Source: Methylococcaceae bacterium
GTDB taxonomy: Bacteria > Pseudomonadota > Gammaproteobacteria > Methylococcales > Methylomonadaceae
Direction: 5' to 3'
Length of the DNA stretch: 6,050 nt
Assembly (NCBI GenBank): GCA_030699345.1
Contig: JAUYMX010000427.1
Span: forward strand, 1-6,050
Of this stretch, positions 1-6,049 are shown one piece after another. The notes below the pieces were generated by a model that saw only the letters and a program-made list of their open reading frames with translations, was not told where the DNA came from and made no database searches. The position numbers and the translations under genes were made by a program. The number at the start of each line of letters is the position of its first letter. Positions within the stretch are counted from its first letter, which is position 1.

Positions 1-20
1 TGTTCGTAGCGTTATAATGC

Positions 21-69
21 AAAAAAACACAGGTAATAGCTAGATTAAAAATGACCACCGGCTTGTGTT
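21..69 (-). terminator. possible weak intrinsic terminator of metG
   Basis: In the direction of metG transcription, a TGTGTT/AACACA pair (64-69 with 26-31) is followed by a run of seven T (plus-strand A run 21-27), which overlaps the second arm. The loop is long (32 nt) and the stem is only 6 bp and begins inside the metG stop codon, so this is a poor match to a classical terminator. The T-run directly after a stem at the end of the gene is the only reason to list it. Confidence 0.25.
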
Positions 70-2086
70 ACTTAACCCGCATCCCCGCAACTGCACCCTC
101 ATCAGGACTTAACACCCAAATGTCTTTGCCGCCCGGGCCTGCCGCCAGCACCATGCCTCCGGAGATGCCAAAACGCATTTTTCTTGGTGCCAGATTGGCG
201 ATAACCAAGGTTAATCTGCCTTCCAAATCTTCCGGTGCGTAGGCGGATTTAATTCCGGCAAAGATGTTGCGGGTTTCATCGCCGATGTCGACGGTTAGTT
301 GCAGTAATTTTTCTGCGCCTTCGACATGTTCCGCTTTAATGATTTTGGCGATGCGCAAATCCAGCTTGGCAAAATCGTCGAATTCAATCGTGTCGGCAAT
401 CGGCTCAAAGTTAAGCGCCTTGGGTGCGTCGGCGGTTTTTTCTAGGTTTTCTTTCGAGGCTTCGATAATTGCGGCGATTTTGTCGGGTTCAACGCGGGTC
501 ATTAATGGTTTGAACGCGTTAATGGTGTGAGCAATTAATGGCGTAGCTTGAGTCGGCCAGGTTTGCGGCTTAAGATTCAAAAACTCTTCCGTATTGGCTG
601 CCAGCACCGGCAGTACTGGGCTTAGATAAGCGACCAGCAGGCGAAATAGGTTTATGCCCACAGAACATACGTCATGCAATTCCTGGTCTTTGCCGTCTTC
701 TTTGGCGATCAACCACGGTTTTTTCTCGTCGATATATTGGTTGGCTTTATCCGCCAGCGCCATGATTTCGCGCATGGCTTTGCCGAATTCACGCGCTTCG
801 TAAAAATCGGCAATCTGCTGGCTGGCGTTAACGAATTCTTCAAATAACGCCGGTTCCGCGCATTGCTCAGACAGCACGTTATTAAAACGTTTAGCAATAA
901 AACCGCTGCAACGACTGGCGATATTAACGACCTTGCCGACTAAATCCGAATTTACCCGCTGCGTAAAATCGTCGAAATTAAGATCTAAATCATCGACGCT
1001 GCTGCTCAGTTTGGCGGCAAAGTAATAACGTAAATACTCGGGGTTCAAATGCTCCAAGTACGTTCTGGCTTTAATGAAGGTGCCGCGCGATTTGGACATT
1101 TTTGCCCCATTCACGGTTAAAAAGCCGTGGGCAAATATCGCACTGGGCGTTCTAAAGTGAGCGCCGGTTAACATGGCGGGCCAAAACAAGGCGTGGAAGT
1201 AAATAATGTCTTTACCGATAAAGTGATACAGCTCGGCATCGCTGCCTTTGCCCCAAAACTCGTTAAAATCTAAGCCTTGTTTGTCACATAAGTTCTTGAA
1301 GCTGGCCATGTAACCGACCGGCGCATCCAGCCAAACATAAAAATATTTGCCCGGCGCATCGGGGATTTCAAAACCAAAATACGGCGCATCGCGGCTGATG
1401 TCCCACTGTTGCAAACCGCCATCCAGCCATTCTGCCAATTTATTGCGAACTTCCGGTTGCAAATGTCCTGCGTTAGTCCAGCTGCGCAGCATGTCGGTGA
1501 AATTAGCCAAGTCGAAAAAGTAATGTACCGAGTCTTTGTCTATCGGTTTGGCGCCGGAAATTGCCGAGACCGAATTTTTTAGATCAGTCGGTGAATATGT
1601 TGCGCCACAAACTTCGCAGCCATCGCCATATTGATCAGCCGCACCGCATTTGGGGCACTCGCCTTTGATAAAACGATCAGACAAAAACATGTTCTTAACG
1701 GGATCATACGCCTGAGTAATGCTGCGCGAACTGATATGACCGGCATCGCGCAGGCGCTCATAAATCAGTTCGGAAAAGATTTTGTTTTCTTCAGAATGCG
1801 TGCTGTGATAATTATCAAATGCCACACCAAACTCAGTAAAATCAGCTAAATGCTCTTTGCCGACGGCAGCGATCAATTCTTCAGGAGTAATTCCATCCCG
1901 ATCGGCTTTGAGCATAATCGGTGTGCCGTGGGTATCGTCGGCGCAAACGTAATAGCAAAGATTGCCGCGTTGTTTTTGAAAACGCACCCAAATATCGGTT
2001 TGGATATACTCAACCAAGTGGCCTAAATGGATGGGGCCGTTGGCGTAAGGTAAGGCGCTGGTGACGAGAATTTTTCTATTGGACAT
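68..2086 (-). CDS. metG: methionyl-tRNA synthetase (MetRS), full length
   Basis: Charges tRNA-Met and initiator tRNA with methionine using ATP in the cytoplasm; essential for translation. The 672-residue product matches the long bacterial form (E. coli MetG is about 677). In order: class I signature HLGH (residues 20-23) in the Rossmann fold; a zinc knuckle with Cys144, 147, 157 and 160; the ATP-binding loop KMSKS (329-333); an anticodon-binding helical domain; and a C-terminal EMAPII/Trbp111-like tRNA-binding OB domain (about 568-672) that also serves dimerisation. The frame is open 13 codons further upstream (to 2125), but conserved MetRS sequence begins at MSNRKILVTSALPYANGPIH, so the ATG at 2084-2086 is chosen. 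No strong Shine-Dalgarno sequence is visible before it. All catalytic motifs are intact. It is divergent from mrp, an arrangement also seen in E. coli. Confidence 0.98.
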   Translation of the reverse strand: MSNRKILVTSALPYANGPIHLGHLVEYIQTDIWVRFQKQRGNLCYYVCADDTHGTPIMLKADRDGITPEELIAAVGKEHLADFTEFGVAFDNYHSTHSEENKIFSELIYERLRDAGHISSRSITQAYDPVKNMFLSDRFIKGECPKCGAADQYGDGCEVCGATYSPTDLKNSVSAISGAKPIDKDSVHYFFDLANFTDMLRSWTNAGHLQPEVRNKLAEWLDGGLQQWDISRDAPYFGFEIPDAPGKYFYVWLDAPVGYMASFKNLCDKQGLDFNEFWGKGSDAELYHFIGKDIIYFHALFWPAMLTGAHFRTPSAIFAHGFLTVNGAKMSKSRGTFIKARTYLEHLNPEYLRYYFAAKLSSSVDDLDLNFDDFTQRVNSDLVGKVVNIASRCSGFIAKRFNNVLSEQCAEPALFEEFVNASQQIADFYEAREFGKAMREIMALADKANQYIDEKKPWLIAKEDGKDQELHDVCSVGINLFRLLVAYLSPVLPVLAANTEEFLNLKPQTWPTQATPLIAHTINAFKPLMTRVEPDKIAAIIEASKENLEKTADAPKALNFEPIADTIEFDDFAKLDLRIAKIIKAEHVEGAEKLLQLTVDIGDETRNIFAGIKSAYAPEDLEGRLTLVIANLAPRKMRFGISGGMVLAAGPGGKDIWVLSPDEGAVAGMRVK

Positions 2087-2261
2087 GGTCTTAATGCTGC
2101 AAGTTTTACGAAAAAATAATGCCAATATTATTGCATAAAACCCTGCTTACCGATGACGCCATCAATCCCCGAGTGATTTGTGTATTGAAAAATAAGTGCG
2201 CGCCTTATATCCTGAGTAAATTATTTGGTATTTACGTTAACTTCTCCCACCTGGAAAAATC
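2087..2261. promoter_or_regulatory. divergent metG/mrp intergenic promoter region
   Basis: This 175-bp stretch must hold the start signals of both divergent genes. For mrp, TTGAAA (2185-2190) and TATATC (2206-2211) resemble -35 and -10 boxes, but the 15-bp spacer is short. Toward metG the sequence is A/T-rich and holds a 6-bp inverted repeat (AATAAT 2115-2120, ATTATT 2127-2132), whose role is unknown. No T-box or S-box riboswitch architecture is apparent. Individual promoter boxes are guesses; the existence of promoters here follows from gene orientation. Confidence 0.4.
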
Positions 2262-3353
2262 ATGACCGACATAAATAAGTCAGATGTAGAAAATCTGCTA
2301 CAAACTTTCATCGATCCCAACAACAGTGTTGATCTAATCACCGCAAAAGCAGTTAAGGCTATTACCATTGATGGAAACAACGTTAGCGTTAAACTGGAAC
2401 TGGGCTATCCGGCAAAAAGCTATATTGAAGAGCTTAAAACCGGCGTCGCACAACTCTTACAAACGCTGCCAGGCATTGGCAGCGTTACCGTTGAAGTCAT
2501 TGTAAAAATTGTCTCTCATGCCGTACAACAAGGCTTAAAACCCATGCCTAATGTTAAAAACATTGTCGCAGTCGCTTCGGGTAAAGGTGGCGTAGGTAAA
2601 TCCACCACGGCGGTCAATCTGGCGTTAGCGCTGGCTGCAGAAGGCGCGACGGTAGGTATTTTGGATGCGGATATATACGGCCCCAGTATTCCAACCATGC
2701 TTGGACTATCCGGCTTCCCGGAAAGCAAAGACAACAAAACCATGCAACCGAAAGTTTCCTTTGGCATCCAAACCAACTCGATCGGTTATCTCGTTGAGGC
2801 CGACCAAGCCGTCATCTGGCGTGGCCCGATGGTTACCGGCGCGTTACAGCAATTGCTTAAAGACACTAACTGGACCGATGTCGATTACCTGATTATCGAT
2901 TTACCGCCCGGCACCGGCGACATTCAATTGACCTTGTCGCAACAAATTCCGGTCAGCGGCGCGGTTATCGTCACCACGCCGCAAGACATTGCCTTACTTG
3001 ATGCTCAACGCGGCTTAGCGATGTTTGAAAAAGTCAACGTGCCGGTATTGGGTTTAGTGGAAAACATGAGCATCCACATTTGCAGCAACTGCGGTCATGA
3101 AGAAGCCATCTTTGGTCAAGGCGGCGGCTTGGCAATGGCCGAACGCAATAGAATCGACTTGCTCGGCTCATTGCCTTTAGACATCAGCATCCGCCAATAC
3201 GCAGACGTCGGTAGACCCATCGTCGCCGCCGATCCCGATGGCAGACCCGCGCAAATTTACAAAGAAATCGCCCGCAAAACCGCCGCAAGATTAGCGCTAA
3301 AGGGCAAAGATTTTTCTACCAAGTTCCCTAACATCGTTGTGCAAAATACTTAA
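2262..3353 (+). CDS. apbC: Mrp/ApbC iron-sulfur cluster carrier ATPase
   Basis: Cytoplasmic P-loop ATPase of the Mrp/NBP35 (MinD/ParA-like) family that binds and hands over Fe-S clusters to apoproteins. The 363-residue product has an N-terminal MIP18/DUF59-type domain (about 5-85), then the nucleotide-binding domain with deviant Walker A GKGGVGKST (107-115), the switch-like DADIYGPS (135-142) and DLPPGTGD (213-220). The family CxxC pair is Cys274 and Cys277 (ICSNC), which in homologues bridges a cluster at the dimer interface. Length and motifs are complete. The start ATG follows a weak GGA (2253-2255). E. coli also has this gene divergent from metG, which supports the orthology. Often annotated mrp. 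Confidence 0.97.
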   Translation: MTDINKSDVENLLQTFIDPNNSVDLITAKAVKAITIDGNNVSVKLELGYPAKSYIEELKTGVAQLLQTLPGIGSVTVEVIVKIVSHAVQQGLKPMPNVKNIVAVASGKGGVGKSTTAVNLALALAAEGATVGILDADIYGPSIPTMLGLSGFPESKDNKTMQPKVSFGIQTNSIGYLVEADQAVIWRGPMVTGALQQLLKDTNWTDVDYLIIDLPPGTGDIQLTLSQQIPVSGAVIVTTPQDIALLDAQRGLAMFEKVNVPVLGLVENMSIHICSNCGHEEAIFGQGGGLAMAERNRIDLLGSLPLDISIRQYADVGRPIVAADPDGRPAQIYKEIARKTAARLALKGKDFSTKFPNIVVQNT

Positions 3354-3364
3354 GTTTTGATATT

Positions 3365-3452
3365 GCCGCCGACAAGGCGCTGATTTTTGGTAATCGCCGT
3401 CCCCTGGATTGAGGGCGGCGGCTTAACCACACCCACCAACAGCTGATTACCA
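3365..3452 (+). other. GC-rich hairpin region after mrp; possible transcript end
   Basis: Nested inverted repeats sit 11 nt after the mrp stop. TGGTAATC (3388-3395) pairs perfectly with GATTACCA (3445-3452). Inside it, CGCCG-t-CCC (3395-3403) pairs with GGGCGGCG (3413-3420) through 8 bp with one bulged T and a 9-nt loop. GCCGCCG (3365-3371) can alternatively pair with CGGCGGC (3416-3422), so two exclusive folds are possible. No T-run follows, so it is not a standard intrinsic terminator. It could stabilise the mrp 3' end, aid Rho-dependent termination, or be a decayed palindromic repeat. Confidence 0.35.
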
Positions 3453-3492
3453 GCCATCAAACAAATCCATAAAATCAACGCTTGATCTGCCT

Positions 3493-3544
3493 CAAAGACT
3501 CAAGCATTAGGGACAATAATGTTATATTCCGTACAGAGTCTTTG
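3493..3544 (+). promoter_or_regulatory. extended -10 promoter candidate flanked by a perfect 9-bp inverted repeat
   Basis: TGtTATATT (3520-3528) matches an extended -10 element (TGn plus 5 of 6 of TATAAT); no good -35 box is seen. It lies between the perfect arms CAAAGACTC (3493-3501) and GAGTCTTTG (3536-3544), whose centres are 43 bp apart, about four helical turns. Transcription from this box would start at about the second arm, roughly 100 nt before the cytochrome operon. The geometry fits a regulator binding two half-sites around the promoter, but a hairpin or chance is possible. Between it and the operon lies a further 7-bp inverted repeat (AATCAAT 3582-3588, ATTGATT 3599-3605). Confidence 0.4.
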
Positions 3545-3633
3545 GTTAATTAGTGCACAATGAAAAGACGCTAAGCACTTAAATCAATCGAGTCCTTCAT
3601 TGATTAATCGTGTTTCGTAGTAAGGGATAAAGC

Positions 3634-4218
3634 ATGTCTGTCATTACCCAACGTTTTCTCATCGTAATAGGTTGCGTCATCGCGGCGATTGTCGGCGGTC
3701 TTTTGCTTGAAATGCTCCTCAGTTTCCAAGCCGGTTGGCCGTTTGGGCATACGCAAACAGGGCATATCGTCGGTTGGGTCGGGCTTGGCTTTATTCTGAT
3801 GGTCTTTGTTTACTCGGCAAAAAAACGTTTTGGCCGCAAGGCCGGTTGGCCCAAAGGCTGGTTTTGGGTTCATAAAATCGCGGGTGTTTTAGGCCCCGTG
3901 TTAATCCTGATTCATGCCGGGCCGCACTTTCATGCGCTGATTCCAATACTTGCCCTGCTGACCATGATTATTGTCGTGGTGAGTGGTGTAATCGGGGTTG
4001 TCGTGCATCGAAAAGCGGTGGTTTTATTAAAGGATACCCGTAGCGAATTACTCAACGCGGGGCTTTCTAAAGACGATGTCGAAGATCGGCTTCATGATTT
4101 AGCCTCGGGTGAAGAAGCCTTTCGGGTTTGGCAGATTATTCACACGCCGATGGTGATGTTGTTTTTAGCGCTAGTGATCGCCCATGTCTTGGGCGCGCTG
4201 TATTTTGGAGGATTGTAA
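3634..4218 (+). CDS. small membrane protein, predicted di-heme b-type cytochrome subunit
   Basis: A 194-residue integral membrane protein with hydrophobic segments at about 6-30, 45-61, 78-98, 103-125 and 170-192, joined by a charged cytoplasmic-type loop (126-165). The histidines are informative: His80 and His94 in one helix and His170 and His184 in another are both spaced H-x13-H. This is the arrangement by which ferric-reductase/NADPH-oxidase-type and bc-type cytochromes hold two stacked b hemes. Further histidines (39, 44, 98, 100) sit near the membrane edge. No flavin or NAD domain is attached. The start ATG follows AAGGGA (3622-3627) by 6 nt. Its stop codon abuts the ATG of the downstream pentaheme cytochrome, so the two very likely work as one complex, with this subunit exchanging electrons with quinol or the cytoplasmic side. 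The b-heme role is inferred from spacing and context; the exact family is not recognised. Confidence 0.85.
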   Translation: MSVITQRFLIVIGCVIAAIVGGLLLEMLLSFQAGWPFGHTQTGHIVGWVGLGFILMVFVYSAKKRFGRKAGWPKGWFWVHKIAGVLGPVLILIHAGPHFHALIPILALLTMIIVVVSGVIGVVVHRKAVVLLKDTRSELLNAGLSKDDVEDRLHDLASGEEAFRVWQIIHTPMVMLFLALVIAHVLGALYFGGL

Positions 4219-4800
4219 ATGCGATTTCTTCCGCTCCCAAGTGGCGCTGTACGATTTATCATCATCGCCACCGTGGTGTTACTCGCCTGGCTAGTGTGGG
4301 GCACATTCAACCATCCCGAAGCGCTTTGGGCGCCAGGTAATTTGAGCCGATTTCATGCTGACATCGCCGATTGCAGCGACTGCCATCAGCCTTTTCGAGG
4401 ACCTACCGCTAACAAATGCATAGCTTGTCATGATTATAAGCACTTTGCCGCGCACTCAAGACCGGCGGTCGCTAAGTTTCACCAACAATCGATAACCGAG
4501 AGCAAAGCGTGCTCGGATTGTCATACCGAGCATCGCGGCGCATTGGCGCAAATCACCGTCGGCGCGATGGTTAATCCGCACGGAGAATTCGTATTCCGCG
4601 CCACCGGCACCAACTCATGCAGCGCCTGTCATGATCTTAGTGCCGGTGTTGCATCACAGGCCAATTTGCTCGATAACGCCACGGTCAGGCATCTTATGGA
4701 AGAAGGTGACGGCGCGCATCGACCGGGCAACATGGCAAATTGTTTGAGATGTCATACCGGTGGTAGAAAGGATGTCGAAGAAGAGGAAGACGATGACTAA
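4219..4800 (+). CDS. membrane-anchored pentaheme c-type cytochrome
   Basis: A 193-residue periplasmic electron carrier. It begins with a short basic N-terminus and one hydrophobic segment (about 11-28) with no clear cleavage site, so it is probably an uncleaved anchor. Five CxxCH heme c sites follow at residues 52-56, 67-71, 98-102, 134-138 and 175-179. At least nine other histidines (for example 46, 75, 79, 88, 105, 121, 158, 167) are available as distal ligands, so bis-His, low-potential hemes of the cytochrome c3/c7 kind are plausible. The C-terminus is strongly acidic (EEEEDDD, 187-193), which may dock a basic partner. The start ATG directly follows the TAA of the b-type gene, and GGAGG (4207-4211) lies 7 nt upstream inside that gene, so translation is coupled. 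Electrons probably pass between the b-heme subunit and periplasmic acceptors or donors; these cannot be named from the sequence. Confidence 0.93.
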   Translation: MRFLPLPSGAVRFIIIATVVLLAWLVWGTFNHPEALWAPGNLSRFHADIADCSDCHQPFRGPTANKCIACHDYKHFAAHSRPAVAKFHQQSITESKACSDCHTEHRGALAQITVGAMVNPHGEFVFRATGTNSCSACHDLSAGVASQANLLDNATVRHLMEEGDGAHRPGNMANCLRCHTGGRKDVEEEEDDD

Positions 4801-4881
4801 CGCTTTGCGCATTTCTTGTTTAGTTGAGGATTCAAGCTAATCATTTTTCTGTCTGTCATCGCTGTGCCTCGGATTTGGCCG

Positions 4882-5073
4882 TACATGATTTGAGGTGAAG
4901 TCGATTTTCAACGTCACACCGACTGCATATATTGGAATCCGGTGAAACATGGTTTAGTTCAGCACGTGCCAGATTGACCTCGCTCCAGCTTTCATTGTTA
5001 TCTTGAGCGTGGAATTTATCTAAAATATTGGGGAAGGGAAATTAATACTTCGAATGTTTTGGCTGGCGAATAA
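4882..5073 (+). pseudogene. C-terminal remnant of a REP-associated tyrosine transposase (RAYT, Y1/IS200-like)
   Basis: No long open frame exists here, but reading from 4903 gives DFQRHTDCIYWNPVKHGLVQ, then HVPD, a TGA (4975-4977), PRSSFHCYLERGIY and a tail ending in GE before the TAA at 5071-5073. This is the conserved C-terminal signature of RAYT proteins (typically D-F-x-R-H-x-D-Y-I-H-x-N-P-V-K-H-G, then D-W-x-x-S-S-F). The TGA stands where the family has Trp (TGG to TGA). A second in-frame TGA (4891-4893) fits Arg (CGA to TGA) in the usual I-R-x-E stretch before it. Upstream of about 4882 the match fades, and the catalytic HxH and Tyr part is absent, so the gene is truncated and dead. RAYTs mobilise REP palindromes. 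The family call is from recognition of the motif, not a search. Confidence 0.82.
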
Positions 5074-5139
5074 CGCGATTGATACCCAGAGGACACAAGT
5101 GCGGTTCACTGCGTTTAGGGTGCTAGTTATTAAGTTGTT

Positions 5140-5154
5140 GTACGCATTGCGTAC
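5140..5154. repeat. perfect 15-nt palindrome, operator-like
   Basis: GTACGCATTGCGTAC is a perfect 7-bp inverted repeat around one central T. A -10-like TACTAT (5152-5157) overlaps its right arm, and an ATG (5162-5164) follows, but that frame stops after three codons. Such compact palindromes over a promoter are typical of autoregulated toxin-antitoxin operons, so this may be the left-over operator of a lost gene. No toxin or antitoxin is visible. The rest of 5074-5195 shows no gene; a GC-richer patch at 5098-5123 could be a decayed REP-like unit linked to the RAYT remnant, but it does not fold well. Confidence 0.4.
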
Positions 5155-5195
5155 TATTTTCATGGATTTTTAGTAGCTAAAAGTTTCAGAAGGTA

Positions 5196-5942
5196 CTACT
5201 CGGCTTTTGTAGATTTATTTAGATAATAACTCTCAAATTCTCTATATGTGATCGACAGCGCGAATGTTTCAATAATTAAAACAAAAAAATATACTAATGA
5301 GATTGCTGTCTTTTCTATAGTTGTCGCGCTTTCATGCCAAAATAAATCATATGTAAATGTTAAAATCAGTGGAATTAAGCCAACTATAAAAAACATTCCC
5401 CAGCTGTTTCCTCTTGTAATTACCCAAGACCACTTTAAACTTACTTTCTTATCTGTTGCGGTTGCTGGAAATACTAAACTTAATCTCCCTAATATATATA
5501 GAGCACATAATTCTGATGGTAAATGAATCCAATAATTGATGCTTTCTGTATCATTTAAAATGGTTCGTATGTGAAAGATAAAGATCATAATAAATATAAC
5601 AACGGCCTTTACAATAAATAAAGCCGCATATACTTGACAGGCTATCACTGAAAATTTCAACACACGTATACTCATAACCTTAAAGTTAAAATTTTTGTAA
5701 GAATTAGAGTCACGCACAAGAATAAATCGATGACAAGTTATCGTAAACCATGCGCATACAAGACAAAAAATAGCAAACACCAATATCATTATAGGTATGC
5801 CATAGTTTGTTTGATATTTGACCCATAGAGCATAACTGATTACGAAAAAAAGAGCAGGTAGTGTTATTAAATTTATAATAATATTTTTATTTCCCCAAGC
5901 CACTCTGACAGAGGGTGTAAAACTTTCCGTGTAAACCGCCAT
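5196..5942 (-). CDS. unrecognised multi-pass membrane protein whose start lies in an IS end
   Basis: A 248-residue protein from the ATG at 5940-5942, with about six hydrophobic segments (counting from that ATG: roughly 20-41, 48-70, 95-123, 141-158, 181-200 and 212-232). The stretch RLSLVFPATA (153-162), then W-x-x-T-R-G-N, resembles a motif of poorly described proteobacterial inner-membrane proteins; no function is assigned. Codons are far more A/T-rich than in the genes to the left (about one third G+C by eye), suggesting foreign origin. The frame is open back to 6026, but that part overlaps the transposase coding sequence in another frame and is not credited. The chosen ATG lies between the transposase stop and the element's tip, so the first 10-12 residues are IS-encoded and the native N-terminus is missing. 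A GTG at 5901-5903, outside the element, is an alternative start. It may be expressed by coupling to the transposase, or be a 5'-truncated relic. Confidence 0.6.
   Translation of the reverse strand: MAVYTESFTPSVRVAWGNKNIIINLITLPALFFVISYALWVKYQTNYGIPIMILVFAIFCLVCAWFTITCHRFILVRDSNSYKNFNFKVMSIRVLKFSVIACQVYAALFIVKAVVIFIMIFIFHIRTILNDTESINYWIHLPSELCALYILGRLSLVFPATATDKKVSLKWSWVITRGNSWGMFFIVGLIPLILTFTYDLFWHESATTIEKTAISLVYFFVLIIETFALSITYREFESYYLNKSTKAE
5911..5940 (-). repeat. probable terminal inverted repeat (right end) of the IS256-family element
   Basis: Read on the plus strand, the sequence from 5911 begins GAGGGTGTAAAACTTTCCGT and ends at the transposase stop region. It contains the heptamer GTGTAAA twice (5915-5921 and 5929-5935), 14 bp apart. 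GTGTAAA-type blocks directly downstream of the transposase stop are typical of IS256-family ends. The exact tip (5911 or within a few bases) cannot be fixed without the other end. The bases just outside (about 5903-5910) are where the target duplication would be. Confidence 0.6.
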
Positions 5943-6049
5943 TAAAAAACTTCTGTTAGTCGGTCTTGGTACAGAATCATAAACTGATTCAGCGCTGGCT
6001 TCCAATCGCGAATCGGCATGGTCCATTTCTTGGCCGCTTGCTCAATGGC
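5942..6049 (-). CDS. IS256-family (mutator, DDE) transposase, C-terminal end only
   Basis: Reading the minus strand from 6049 gives 35 codons ending in TAA (5942-5944). They contain KKWTMPIRDWKPALNQFMIL followed by YQDRL. This K-W-T-M-P-I-R-D-W-x-x-A-L-N-x-F block is the very conserved C-terminal signature of IS256-family transposases, found shortly before their stop codon. The catalytic DDE residues lie upstream, outside the window. The last base of its TAA is the A of the next gene's ATG (TAATG), which would permit translational coupling. The partial frame is intact as far as it is visible. Confidence 0.9.
   Translation of the reverse strand, partial: AIEQAAKKWTMPIRDWKPALNQFMILYQDRLTEVF

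Noticed and set aside
2087..2125. 13-residue N-terminal extension of MetRS from an upstream ATG
   Set aside because: Family conservation begins at MSNRKILVTS, and the extension MALFFRKT has no counterpart in MetRS; the internal ATG at 2086 gives the normal length.
3519..3563. 14-residue leader ORF (MLYSVQSLWLISAQ) before the cytochrome operon
   Set aside because: It overlaps the promoter candidate itself and has no ribosome binding site; most likely chance.
3604..3873. Open frames opposite or overlapping the real genes (for example minus 3604-3873, plus 264-530, plus 4128-4340, plus 5248-5526)
   Set aside because: They are shadows of metG, the cytochrome genes and the membrane protein, with no recognisable domains and no ribosome binding sites; the gene on the other strand or frame explains the openness.
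5098..5123. Possible REP unit (AGTGCGGTTCACTGCGTTTA and following bases)
   Set aside because: It resembles GC-rich dispersed repeats found near RAYTs, but the second arm is absent, so it cannot be supported as a palindrome from this window.
5168..5182. Small hairpin TTTTAG-TAG-CTAAAA as terminator of the membrane protein gene
   Set aside because: Only six A/T-rich pairs, and in the direction of the gene it is followed by A residues, not a T-run.
5943..6026. 28-residue N-terminal extension of the membrane protein from the ATG at 6026
   Set aside because: This stretch is the IS256 transposase C-terminus read in the wrong frame; the transposase frame carries the conserved KKWTMPIRDW block, so the extension is an accident of an open frame.
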